Below, piece after piece: positions 51,737 to 59,774 of a stretch of DNA of 64,000 nucleotides. The notes beneath the pieces are model-generated. The model worked only from the letters and a program-made list of their open reading frames with translations. It did not search any database and was not told the DNA's origin. The DNA is taken from positions 134,098 to 198,097 of the forward strand of contig JAWCLH010000001.1 of the NCBI GenBank assembly GCA_038851035.1, read 5' to 3'. The translations under genes were made by a program, and so were the position numbers. This DNA comes from Thermoplasmata archaeon (GTDB taxonomy: Archaea; Thermoplasmatota; DTKX01; VGTL01). The stretch's first letter is position 1. The number at the start of each line of letters is the position of its first letter.

Positions 51737-53548
51737 TTGAAATCGGTGCTGGGGGCGCTCGCGGTCTGCGCGCTACTCTTCAACACCGCCTATGCCTACA
51801 CGAAGCTCGGTGCTGGGGGCGGGGGCTGGCTCGGCGCCGGGAGCGGCGATGGAGAGGAGGACTTGGGGAACCTGACGGTCACAGTCCCGCAGCCACGCCT
51901 CTACGACCTCATCACCTACGAGTACAGGGTCTACGCCCAGCTCTACTGGAGGAACGAGAGCTCCGGCGAGTGGGAGGACTACGAGCTGACAGTGAGGGGC
52001 CAGCTCAGGAGGGCTTGGGCCGGTGTGAAGGAGGCGAGGGACGGCTTCTGGGAGCTCCACTCGGCGGCGGAATACGACATTGACACCTCCGGGACGTTCC
52101 AGCTATACACCGCCTCCAGCGGCGGCGAGCCCCTGACAATAGGGGGGAGCCTCGATGCGAAGAGGAAGGAGTTCCACGAGCTCAACACCCGCAGAATCAT
52201 CAACTCCTACACAACCGGCTCGGTCGAGATCGACCGCCTGCCGAGGTACAACGTACCCCTGAGCTTCAGGGGGAAGGCCGATGCCTACCCGGACCCGAAC
52301 AGGGAGCTCGAGGAGACGGTGGACGAGAAGCTCTTCGCCCGCGGCCAGACGCTCCGGCGGGGCGACAGCGGCACATTCACGATCGACACCTATTATGAAG
52401 AGTACAACTTCACCATCGGCACGAGGTACAACTGGTCCGTGCCCTCCGCTCAGAGAATCGCGGGCCTTAAGGCCCTGAGAATCGACGTCTGCGCGGACCT
52501 ATTCGGGCAGGAGGCGGGGAACAGCAGCGAGAGCTTCTTCTGGTTCAACGAGAGCATATGGATATCCAGCGAGTGCCCATTCCCGGTTAAGAGGCACAGC
52601 CTGAGCAACCAGACTTGGTACGACAGGGACCAGCAGGGCAACGTCTATATGACTCGCTTCGTGCTCGAGACCGAGAACACGATGGCTCGCGGGGGATACA
52701 CCGCCGGCACCGTGCCGATTCCGTGGGGAGAGCCAGCGGAGACGGTTTTTGCGAAGCGGCACCCGAGGGGCGAGTTCTCAGTTTGGCAGACCGCTCCCCT
52801 CGACGGCGTCGGCATCACCTCCAGCAGCTTCGACTTCGGCATCGAGGAGGCGATTGAGGAGGCGAAGAAGAATTCGACGGGTCTGCAGGACTTCCTGAAC
52901 AGGTACAGCTACCCGGGGAGGAGGGTCTTCGTCTCGGGCGCGCAGTACAACGCCTCTCTGGACCCGACAGACGTAAACAATAAAGCCGGCACCTACAGGT
53001 GGAACCTGACCTTCAGCTTCCAGCCCACGAGGGCGGAGTACCAGGCCGCGCGCGAGAGGGGCGAGAGCAACTTCAGCTATAGCATCGTCGTCATAAAAAA
53101 CGTGACCAGAAGGCTCGTCGGTCTCAAGACGGTCTACACGGAGCTTGTCCAGATAGAGCACGACTGGGGCCTGAGGAGGGGGACCTCTCAGCTCCCGCGC
53201 GAGAGGATGGCGCCCGAGGGCTGCACGCTGGCCTCGGGCGAGGACATAATGCTCCTTCACCCAGAGGTCAGGGCGAGGGTCCTAAGCTCCAGAACGGGCG
53301 AGATCGACTGGAAGGACAACAACTACTATCTGGGCGTAGCGGGGCTCGGGGGAGGCGGCGCGGGCTACCAGCTCATCGAGACCCTGACCGGCATCCAGTT
53401 CCCGAGCGCGGACTACGCCTGGTTCGTCCAGACGAACTCGCTCTACAGGGAGGGCAGCACATTCGGCGCCGCCGTGGACGTCGAGACCGGCCAGCTGGTC
53501 TACGTTCTGGACGTCGAGGGGACCGCCCTCCTCGGGATATTCGGCTGA
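51737..53548 (+). CDS. Large secreted protein of unknown family
   Basis: 603 residues from TTG 51737. Signal peptide KSVLGALAVCALLFNTAYA, then a Gly-rich linker and a long beta-rich protein with repeated Tyr/Trp/Asn (VPQPRLYDLITYEYRVYAQL; YDIDTSGTFQLYTA; FTIGTRYNWSVPSAQRIAG). Many N-glycosylation sequons. No transmembrane helix or sorting motif at the C-terminus (ALLGIFG), so it is either released or held by partners. I do not recognise the family. The region upstream (51,439-51,700) is non-coding. Start choice rests on the signal peptide and the promoter distance. Confidence 0.7.
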   Translation: MKSVLGALAVCALLFNTAYAYTKLGAGGGGWLGAGSGDGEEDLGNLTVTVPQPRLYDLITYEYRVYAQLYWRNESSGEWEDYELTVRGQLRRAWAGVKEARDGFWELHSAAEYDIDTSGTFQLYTASSGGEPLTIGGSLDAKRKEFHELNTRRIINSYTTGSVEIDRLPRYNVPLSFRGKADAYPDPNRELEETVDEKLFARGQTLRRGDSGTFTIDTYYEEYNFTIGTRYNWSVPSAQRIAGLKALRIDVCADLFGQEAGNSSESFFWFNESIWISSECPFPVKRHSLSNQTWYDRDQQGNVYMTRFVLETENTMARGGYTAGTVPIPWGEPAETVFAKRHPRGEFSVWQTAPLDGVGITSSSFDFGIEEAIEEAKKNSTGLQDFLNRYSYPGRRVFVSGAQYNASLDPTDVNNKAGTYRWNLTFSFQPTRAEYQAARERGESNFSYSIVVIKNVTRRLVGLKTVYTELVQIEHDWGLRRGTSQLPRERMAPEGCTLASGEDIMLLHPEVRARVLSSRTGEIDWKDNNYYLGVAGLGGGGAGYQLIETLTGIQFPSADYAWFVQTNSLYREGSTFGAAVDVETGQLVYVLDVEGTALLGIFG

Positions 53549-53757
53549 TTTTTTCCGGCCCTTGCGAAAATGGTACGGGCGGCAGCGCATGGGGGGCCGC
53601 CTCTCCGGGAGGGCGATGGGGTATGGGGGTGTCCGGCGGAGGTTGCCTGCGCCCGCGCTGCAGCGGTGGGTATCGTGGCCGGAATTCCGGAGGACCCGGG
53701 CGGAAAGTAAATTATGGCCTCAGGTCGTTCCGGCGCCTCGCAGGGCGGGTGTGGGTG

Positions 53758-54441
53758 ATGGCGGAAAGGCCCTATGTAACCCTCAGGAATATCGACGAGC
53801 GGACGCGGGTCTGGAGGAGGGCGCTGGCGAGATACAGTAGGCATCCCTATTCCATCGAGCCGCAAGGAGCCGCGCTGCTCGTGATAGATATGCAGCGCTA
53901 CTTCACATCGCCTGAATCTCACGCGTACCTCCCGGCCTCAGAGGCGATTCTGCCGCGCCTGCTCGCACTCGTCGGCGAATTCAGGAGGAGGGGGGCGCCC
54001 GTCATATTCACCCGCCACGCCCACAGGAGGGGCGACGAGGGCCTCATGGGCGTCTGGTGGAGGGAGTGCATCTATGACACGGACCCGCTCAGCGAGCTCG
54101 ACCCAAGGCTCGAGAGCCGGGGCTCTCCGGTGGTGCGCAAGACGCGCTACTCGGCGTTTTTCGGAACCGGTCTGGAGCGCAGGCTCCGGCGGCTTGGGGT
54201 CGGGACCGTCTGCGTCTCCGGCGTCATGACGCACCTGTGCTGCGAGACCACAGCGCGAGACGCGTTCATGCGCGACTTTCAGGTCGTCTTCCTGATGGAC
54301 GCGACCGCGACCGAGGACGAGGCCCTGCACCTGTCGTCGCTGAGGACGCTAGCCGACGGCTTCGCCGAGGTCCTGAGCTGCGAGGAGCTGATGGAGAGGC
54401 TGGGGTGGACCGGGCGGGGGCGGAGGACAGGAGGTGGATGA
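53758..54441 (+). CDS. Isochorismatase-like cysteine hydrolase
   Basis: 227 residues from ATG 53758. The Asp-Lys-Cys triad of the family is visible: Asp44 (LLVIDMQRYF), Lys128 (VVRKTRYSAFFGT) and Cys161 (GVMTHLCCETTARDA). Residue 162 is also Cys, where Val is usual. Family members hydrolyse isochorismate, nicotinamide, N-carbamoyl compounds or related amides. The GVWWREC loop and the RKxRYSAFFGT form are more like isochorismatase/siderophore-type hydrolases than nicotinamidase, whose metal-binding His/Asp motif is missing. The substrate is unknown. The upstream in-frame region (53,623-53,757) looks non-coding. Confidence 0.87.
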   Translation: MAERPYVTLRNIDERTRVWRRALARYSRHPYSIEPQGAALLVIDMQRYFTSPESHAYLPASEAILPRLLALVGEFRRRGAPVIFTRHAHRRGDEGLMGVWWRECIYDTDPLSELDPRLESRGSPVVRKTRYSAFFGTGLERRLRRLGVGTVCVSGVMTHLCCETTARDAFMRDFQVVFLMDATATEDEALHLSSLRTLADGFAEVLSCEELMERLGWTGRGRRTGGG

Positions 54442-54769
54442 GAGCCCGGGAGGGACGGGGCGCGCACCGGGTGGTGTGGGGGAGAGCGGAGCGTGATGGA
54501 GGAGCGGCGGAAGGAGCGATGGGTGGCGTGGGAGGGGGGAACCGGGGAAGAAAATGGCGGCGGGAGCGGGGGAAATTCGGCGGGCAGAAATGGGGAGGGG
54601 GCCTGCGGAGTGCGGGGGCGGGGCGGGGGCGCCGGAGCCAAGCTCGAGGATGGGGGAGGGTAATGCGGCGGTGGAGAGGCGCCGGATGGGGGCCGGACGG
54701 GCGGGGGGGAGTGCGGCGGTGTGTGGGGGGAATCGGAATGCTGCGCCGGACGAGGGGAGGGCGACGGCC
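54442..54769. other. G-rich intergenic stretch, no gene supported
   Basis: Extremely G-rich plus strand between the isochorismatase-like and flavoprotein genes. Open frames are long only because of base composition and encode Gly/Arg/Glu low complexity. It may be a decayed or untranslated extension of the preceding gene. Confidence 0.45.
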
Positions 54770-55717
54770 GTGAGGCCCGCGCGCCGGAGCGCACGCGCGT
54801 TCCGGGCCCCGCGGAGCGAGATTCTCGACGCCATCGTCGTCGGCGCGGGCCCCGCCGGACTCGCCGCCGGGGTCCAGCTCGTCAGGAGCGGGCTGGGGGT
54901 GATCGCGATCGAGCGGGGCAGGCCCGGGGGCCAGCTCCACTCGGCCTCCCTGGTCGAGAACTACCCGGGCATTTCCCCGATGCCGGGACGCCGCCTCGCG
55001 CTGAGGCTCGCCGGCTGGGCGCGGGCCGCCGGTCTGCGAATTCTCAGGGACGAGGTCCTGCGCGTCAGCGGGAGGGGGCCGTTCACTGTCGAGACGCGGC
55101 GCGGCATGAGGCGCGCGAGGGTTGTGGTCGTGGCTGCGGGGGCGGGGCCGCGGGGCCCCGGGGAGCTCCCGTCGGTTTACGGACTCGAGAACCTCAGGAG
55201 ATACAGGGGGAGGCGCGTGGTGATTATCGGGGGCGGCGACGCCGCATTCGACTGCGCCCTGCGGCTGTGCCGGGTGGCCTCGCGGGTGAGCGTCGTCTGC
55301 CGCGGCAGGCCCTCGGCCCTGCCCCTGCTCGTCGAGAGGTGCAGGCGCGCCGGGGTCCTTCTCATCCAGTCCGCGCCCCTGAAGGGCGTCTCCCGGACCG
55401 CGAGGGGCTTCAGGGTGGAGACCGCGGCCGGGGAGCTGAGCGCCGACGATGTCCTCACGGCAACGGGTAAGGAGCCCAGAGAGGAGATTCTGCCCCTGCC
55501 CCTTTCGGAGCTCAGGCCCCACCCCCTGACCGGCAGGACGGGGGTTCCCGGCCTCTACGTCGTCGGCGACCTTTCCGCCGGCAGGTACAGGCAGGTCGCG
55601 GTTGCGGCGGGGATGGGCGTTGCGGCTGCGATGGACGCGGCGGAGTTCCTGGGCGCGGGAGGGGAGGGCTGGGGGAAGGAGGAGGCGAGGCGCGGACCGG
55701 GAGGAGGGAGGATTTGA
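54770..55717 (+). CDS. Thioredoxin-reductase-like FAD/NAD(P) oxidoreductase lacking the CxxC
   Basis: 315 residues from GTG 54770. FAD-binding DAIVVGAGPAGLAAG, RPGGQLHSASLVENYPG, second dinucleotide motif RVVIIGGGDAAFDCAL, and the closing GVPGLYVVGDLSAGRYRQVA: the full TrxR-type two-domain fold. The redox CxxC normally between the NAD(P) domain strands (CATC or similar) is absent, as in ferredoxin/flavodoxin-NADP reductases of the TrxR-like class, YpdA and similar proteins. So it probably passes electrons to an external acceptor and not through a disulfide. The C-terminus is a short Gly/Glu/Arg tail. The radical SAM gene begins 49 bases downstream. Confidence 0.83.
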   Translation: MRPARRSARAFRAPRSEILDAIVVGAGPAGLAAGVQLVRSGLGVIAIERGRPGGQLHSASLVENYPGISPMPGRRLALRLAGWARAAGLRILRDEVLRVSGRGPFTVETRRGMRRARVVVVAAGAGPRGPGELPSVYGLENLRRYRGRRVVIIGGGDAAFDCALRLCRVASRVSVVCRGRPSALPLLVERCRRAGVLLIQSAPLKGVSRTARGFRVETAAGELSADDVLTATGKEPREEILPLPLSELRPHPLTGRTGVPGLYVVGDLSAGRYRQVAVAAGMGVAAAMDAAEFLGAGGEGWGKEEARRGPGGGRI

Positions 55718-55766
55718 CCGGGAGGAGCAGGGACAGGGGAAGGGACCGGGAGAGGGGGAGCGGCGA

Positions 55767-56714
55767 ATGACGATGGAAGCCGGTGGAGGAGCGGCCGCGA
55801 TGATGGACATCATCCACGAAAACGGCAGGGAGGGTCTGGCGAGGGTCTTCGTCGCGCGCTTCAGGGGCGACGACCGCCTCCGGGCGGAGTTCGTCGACTC
55901 TCTCTCCGGGAGTCCCTCGATAGAAGAGAAGTGGGTTGCGATTCTCTCGTCGCAGTTCGGCTGCCCGGTCGGCTGCCGCTTCTGCGACGCCGGCCGCGCC
56001 TTCCACGGGAACCTTACTGCGGATGAAATTCTCGCCCAGCTCGACTTCCTGGTGGGGAGGCACTGGCCGGACATGCGGGTTCCGGCGAGGAAGTTCAAGG
56101 TCCAGTTCGCCAGAATGGGCGAGCCCGCGCTCAACCCGGCGGTGCTGGAGGCGATGGAGCGGATGGCCGGCAGGTACGGCCGCCCGGGGCTGATGCCCTG
56201 CGTCTCGACGGTCGCGCCGGCCTCCGCCGGCCTCTTCTTCGAGCGCCTCGCCGGGCTGAAGCACCGGCTCTTCGAGCGCTCCTTCCAGCTCCAGTTCTCG
56301 GTGCACAGCACCGACGAGCGCGTCCGGGACTGGCTGATTCCGGTGCGCAAATGGGGTCTGGAGAGAATCGCGGGCTACGGCGAGGATTTCCACGGGGGGA
56401 CCGGGAGGAGGGTGACGCTCAACTTCGCCCTCTCCCCCGGCCTGCCGGTCGACGCGGCCGAGATCGCCTCTCTCTTCGACCCCGCGCACTTCGCGGTCAA
56501 GCTCACGCCGGTCAACCCGACCGAGAGCGCGCTGGGAGCGGGCCTCGTGAGTCCTCTGGCGCCGGAGCACACGGACGGGACCCACCCGCTCGTCAGGGAG
56601 CTCCGGAGAGCGGGGTTCGAGGTCATCGTCAGCGTCGGCGAACTCGAGGAGAACGAAATCCGGAGCAATTGCGGGCAACTCGCGATCGCACCCCCTACAA
56701 AACGATATATCTAA
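55767..56714 (+). CDS. RlmN/Cfr-like radical SAM methyltransferase
   Basis: 315 residues from ATG 55767. The radical-SAM cluster motif is CPVGCRFC (Cys66, Cys70, Cys73; CxxxCxxC). FHGNLTADEILAQL, GEPALNPAVL, FSVHSTDERVRDWLIP and, at the C-terminus, ENEIRSNCGQL (Cys302) follow the RlmN pattern; that last Cys matches the methyl-carrying catalytic Cys in the CGQL motif. RlmN methylates A2503 of 23S rRNA and A37 of some tRNAs in bacteria. The N-terminal RNA-recognition domain (first ~80-100 residues of RlmN) is largely absent, so an archaeal offshoot with a different substrate is possible. It may be coexpressed with the upstream flavoprotein. Confidence 0.82.
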   Translation: MTMEAGGGAAAMMDIIHENGREGLARVFVARFRGDDRLRAEFVDSLSGSPSIEEKWVAILSSQFGCPVGCRFCDAGRAFHGNLTADEILAQLDFLVGRHWPDMRVPARKFKVQFARMGEPALNPAVLEAMERMAGRYGRPGLMPCVSTVAPASAGLFFERLAGLKHRLFERSFQLQFSVHSTDERVRDWLIPVRKWGLERIAGYGEDFHGGTGRRVTLNFALSPGLPVDAAEIASLFDPAHFAVKLTPVNPTESALGAGLVSPLAPEHTDGTHPLVRELRRAGFEVIVSVGELEENEIRSNCGQLAIAPPTKRYI

Positions 56715-56821
56715 CGGGACATTCATCACGATGCGCGCGGACCTGCGCTTACGAGGGCCCGGCGCTGGACCGGGGAAGGAGCAGGGCGCGCCGGCTTGGC
56801 TCCATATGGAGGTTGCCGGTG

Positions 56822-57277
56822 ATGACGGACAGGGGTGTCGCCGGGGAAGACGCTGTCGGCAGTAAAGAGGGGGTTTGGGAGCGGCTGGGGGCGGAGGAAT
56901 CAGGCGAGGGGCCGCGCGGGCCCCCGAGAATCTCAGAGGAGCGTCTCGCGGGGCTGGTGTTCCTCTTGTCGCTCCTCGTCTCCTTCGTTTGCCTTCTGAT
57001 TTTGACCACCGTCCACTACGGACCGCCCGGCCCAGTCGGAATCGCCGCGCTTCTCGTTGTCTCTGCGCTCATCGGATTCATGGGGCGAAGCTCGTTCATC
57101 CGGAGGCGCGCGATGGTCCGCCGGAGGCTCGGGCTCGAGAGGATACTGGAGATGAGGCGCGCGGAGAGGGAGCGCGGGCTCGGGAGACGTAAAGACGGGA
57201 GGCTGGCGGAGTCGGAAGGGGAGCGGCGGGGGCCGCGGGGCGGTCGGGAAGGGGGGAGGGGGGAGGGGCGTGAGTGA
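56822..57277 (+). CDS. Small two-helix membrane protein with basic tail
   Basis: 151 residues from ATG 56822 (GTG 56819 is adjacent). A disordered N-terminus, two helices (LAGLVFLLSLLVSFVCLLIL; GPVGIAALLVVSALIGFMG), then a strongly Arg/Glu-rich cytoplasmic region ending in Gly/Arg/Glu low complexity. No family recognised. A TATA-like CGATATATC overlaps the end of the preceding gene (about 56,703-56,711). Confidence 0.55.
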   Translation: MTDRGVAGEDAVGSKEGVWERLGAEESGEGPRGPPRISEERLAGLVFLLSLLVSFVCLLILTTVHYGPPGPVGIAALLVVSALIGFMGRSSFIRRRAMVRRRLGLERILEMRRAERERGLGRRKDGRLAESEGERRGPRGGREGGRGEGRE

Positions 57278-57374
57278 GCTCGCTCGGCCCCCGCGCGAGC
57301 GGAGCGATAGGGCTTGGCTGGACGCGAAGGCCGGCGGGAGCTCCCCTCACGGGCGCAAAGGCGCATGTAGAAAC

Positions 57375-57382
57375 ATTTATAG
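57375..57382 (+). promoter_or_regulatory. Putative TATA box for the RAM-domain gene
   Basis: ATTTATAG region (ACATTTATAG), about 35-41 bases before ATG 57416, with GGTGAGGG as ribosome binding site between. It favours ATG 57416 over ATG 57398. Confidence 0.5.
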
Positions 57383-57415
57383 CCACCGTCACGGTTCATG
57401 GGTGAAGGTGAGGGA

Positions 57416-57649
57416 ATGGCAATCGGCTTCGTTCTTATTAGCACCGCGCCGGCGAAGGAGCACGACGTCTACACGGAGCTGAGCAAGGTCAAGGAGATTG
57501 TCGAGCTCCACCCCCTGTTCGGGGAGTACGATCTGATTGCCAAGGTCGAGGCTGAGGACTTCAACCGCCTCGGCCAGATCGTCGTCGACAAAATTCGCTC
57601 GATACCTGGCGTCATAGACACCAAAACCCTGACCGGAATAAAGTTCTGA
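57416..57649 (+). CDS. Stand-alone Lrp/AsnC-type RAM (ligand-binding) domain protein
   Basis: 77 residues from ATG 57416 (MAIGFVLISTAPAKEHDVYT). It is a complete alpha/beta RAM/Lrp ligand-binding domain without a helix-turn-helix: HPLFGEYDLIAKVEAEDF and IRSIPGVIDTKTLTGIKF are typical. Such stand-alone domains form dimers or octamers, bind amino acids, and are thought to modulate full-length Lrp regulators. The gene is followed after 9 bases by a small membrane protein gene. Confidence 0.9.
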   Translation: MAIGFVLISTAPAKEHDVYTELSKVKEIVELHPLFGEYDLIAKVEAEDFNRLGQIVVDKIRSIPGVIDTKTLTGIKF

Positions 57650-57658
57650 GGTGCTGCC

Positions 57659-57976
57659 ATGGCCGACGTTGTGTTTCTCGACCTCTTCCTGAGCATGCTC
57701 GTTCTCGCGTTCGGAATATTCTCGATTCTCGCGGGGGCCTTTACCGCCTACTTTGGTACTGGAAGGAGCAGGTCAATAGGCGGGGGTCTGATAATTCTCG
57801 GATTGGTCGGCGTGATCATCCTGCTCTGGTTCTCGGGTCTCTTCGGAGCCTCGTCCAATCCGCCCATCGACTGGAATTCGGACCTCGTCATCGGCGGCTT
57901 TCTCGCGGTCGTGGGGGCGATAATCGGAGGCCTCGCGGCGCTCGGAATATTCCTGGTCGCGATAATGAAGTCGTGA
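57659..57976 (+). CDS. Small integral membrane protein (three helices)
   Basis: 105 residues. Helices: FLSMLVLAFGIFSILAGAFT, SIGGGLIILGLVGVIILLWF and LAVVGAIIGGLAALGIFLVA. Short, Gly-rich, no charged motifs; no family recognised. It lies 9 bases after the RAM-domain gene, so co-transcription is likely. Confidence 0.72.
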   Translation: MADVVFLDLFLSMLVLAFGIFSILAGAFTAYFGTGRSRSIGGGLIILGLVGVIILLWFSGLFGASSNPPIDWNSDLVIGGFLAVVGAIIGGLAALGIFLVAIMKS

Positions 57977-58155
57977 GGGCGGACGTCGCGGCGAGGGCCT
58001 CAGTCATGGGAGAGCCCGGGTGGAATTGGGGCGGGCCCGGCTGTGTGTCCTCGAGAGCGCCATTTGAAGGGAAGCGCGGGGGATGTTGGGTGGGACCTGT
58101 GGGTTTGGCGGCGCAGGGGACCTTTTTTAGCAGGGGGTGAGGGGGTCGGGTGAAC

Positions 58156-58662
58156 ATGCCCGGCGTCATGATACTCATCGGTAGCAGATCCGACCTCCCG
58201 GTGGCGAAAAGCGCCGCGGAGACCCTCGCCAAACTTGGAGTTCCCCATTCGGTCCACATCGCCTCTGCGCACAGGAGCCCGGAGCGCCTGAGGAGACTCG
58301 TCGAGAGCTCGGACGCCGAGGTCTTCATTGCGGTCGCCGGCCTCAGCGCGGCCCTGCCTGGCGCAGTCGCCTCACGCACGATTCGGCCCGTGATCGGAGT
58401 CCCCGTCAGCGGCAAGCTCGGCCTCGACGCGATTTTGTCCGTCGTCCAGATGCCGCCGGGAGTCCCGGTCGCGGCCGTCGGGCTCGACAGCGGTGCCAAC
58501 GCAGCCCTCCTCGCGGCCAGAATTCTCGCCCTCTCCGACCGACAGCTCGCCGCTAGACTCGAGGCCTCGATGCGCGAGATGGAGGAGGGGGTGGCGCGGG
58601 AATCGGAGGAGCTCGAGAGGGAGCTCGCGGGCGGGGGGGCTGGAGGGGGCGGCGGGGGCTAG
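58156..58662 (+). CDS. purE: AIR carboxylase / N5-CAIR mutase (PurE family)
   Basis: 168 residues from ATG 58156 (GTG 58150 is two codons earlier). Family motifs: MILIGSRSDLPVAKSA, SAHRSPERLRRLVES, FIAVAGLSAALPGAVAS and PVIGVPVSGKLGLDAI. PurE acts in de novo purine synthesis, converting AIR (or N5-CAIR) to CAIR. GLSAALPG replaces the bacterial GGAAHLPG, a variation common in archaeal or class II-like forms; the exact reaction cannot be assigned. The last ~12 residues are a Gly-rich tail. No other pur genes are nearby. Confidence 0.9.
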   Translation: MPGVMILIGSRSDLPVAKSAAETLAKLGVPHSVHIASAHRSPERLRRLVESSDAEVFIAVAGLSAALPGAVASRTIRPVIGVPVSGKLGLDAILSVVQMPPGVPVAAVGLDSGANAALLAARILALSDRQLAARLEASMREMEEGVARESEELERELAGGGAGGGGGG

Positions 58663-58806
58663 GATGGCGCTCGCAAGTACCATCGATTCAGGCCGCGCAC
58701 TGCGCCCCCTCTGGAAGCGCTCAAATGGCTCGAAAGTATGGGGCCTGTGGGACTCGGCCCGGGAGTGATTTAAGTCGGGGCCCCGCCCGCGCCCTGAAGC
58801 CCGGGA

Positions 58807-59763
58807 CTACTTCGCCCTCGGCGGCGGCGCGGTTGCCGAGAGGCCAGTGGGCGCGGGCTCCTTGCCGGGCGTGAATACCTGCGCCGAGGACGCGACCTCG
58901 GGCTTCGGGGCCGGCCTCGGGCCCGCGACGGCCATCAAGCCCTGGGCGTACTCCCTCCTCCCTCGAACGAGCGAGATTCCCACGGCCGCGAGGACGAAAA
59001 CAACGCCCTCGGCTATGGCGAGTCCGTAGACGGAATTCATCTCCGCGCTCTTACCGAACTGGACCGGGAAGGCCGCCTGCATGCCCATCTGGAGGCCCAC
59101 GATGCCCGCGGTTATGCAAACGATTACGATCAGCCAGACCATGCCCATCACTATGTACTGCCTGAGCACGTGGCCGTAATCGAAGTCCTTCAGGTTTTTT
59201 TCAATCGCCATCTCGCCTATCTCCCAGAACCTGCGAACGCCGTGCGTGTACTCGATGAAGAGGAGGAAGAAGATGGCGAACAGGAGGGACATGATGACCT
59301 CGACCTCGGTGATCGCCATCTCGCCAACGCTGAGCATGACGGGCCGGGCCGCCGCGCCCGCAACCATCAGAGAGACCGCGAGGATTGTGGTGATGTTGTT
59401 GAGCCTCCTGTTCCTCTGGTTGATGATGGCGATGAAGCCGCAGACGATGGCTCCAGCGGTGAGGCCGATTCCGACCACGGACTCAACAAAGAACCCGCCC
59501 GAGGCGACGAAAGAGGTAAGGATGCTCATCGACGCGGCGATGAACATGAATATCAGGGCCAGAATTCTTATGGTCCCGATCTCCCTGTATCGCTCCGCGA
59601 CGTTGACCGGGGGCCTGCGGGCAGGTGCCTCGCCGGGCGGCGGCGCGGGCGCCGCGGGAGCGGTTGGCCTCGCCGGAGGCGCCTCTGGCGGTGGCGGCGG
59701 GCGCGCGGTGGGGGGCGCGGCCGCCGGGGGTCTCGGTGCGGGCGGTGGTGGTGGAGCTGCCAT
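58807..59763 (-). CDS. Multi-pass membrane protein with Pro/Ala-rich N-terminus (MoxR-DUF58 operon)
   Basis: 318 residues from ATG 59763 (GTG 59772 is in frame). The first ~55 residues are almost all Pro/Ala; five or six transmembrane helices follow (IRILALIFMFIAASMSILTS; VVGIGLTAGAIVCGFIAII; ILAVSLMVAGAAARPVML; VIMSLLFAIFFLLFIEY; MGMVWLIVIVCITAGIVG; GLAIAEGVVFVLAAVGISLV), then a Pro-rich C-terminal tail. No enzyme motif. It is the last gene of the operon and starts 11 bases after the DUF58 stop. Confidence 0.8.
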   Translation of the reverse strand: MAAPPPPPAPRPPAAAPPTARPPPPPEAPPARPTAPAAPAPPPGEAPARRPPVNVAERYREIGTIRILALIFMFIAASMSILTSFVASGGFFVESVVGIGLTAGAIVCGFIAIINQRNRRLNNITTILAVSLMVAGAAARPVMLSVGEMAITEVEVIMSLLFAIFFLLFIEYTHGVRRFWEIGEMAIEKNLKDFDYGHVLRQYIVMGMVWLIVIVCITAGIVGLQMGMQAAFPVQFGKSAEMNSVYGLAIAEGVVFVLAAVGISLVRGRREYAQGLMAVAGPRPAPKPEVASSAQVFTPGKEPAPTGLSATAPPPRAK

Positions 59764-59774
59764 CTGTCTCACCC

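Noticed and set aside
54266-56729. Two long minus-strand frames (694 and 405 residues)
   Set aside because: They overlap the isochorismatase-like, flavoprotein and RlmN-like genes, whose conserved motifs are all on the plus strand; the antisense products are Arg/Pro-rich and motif-free.
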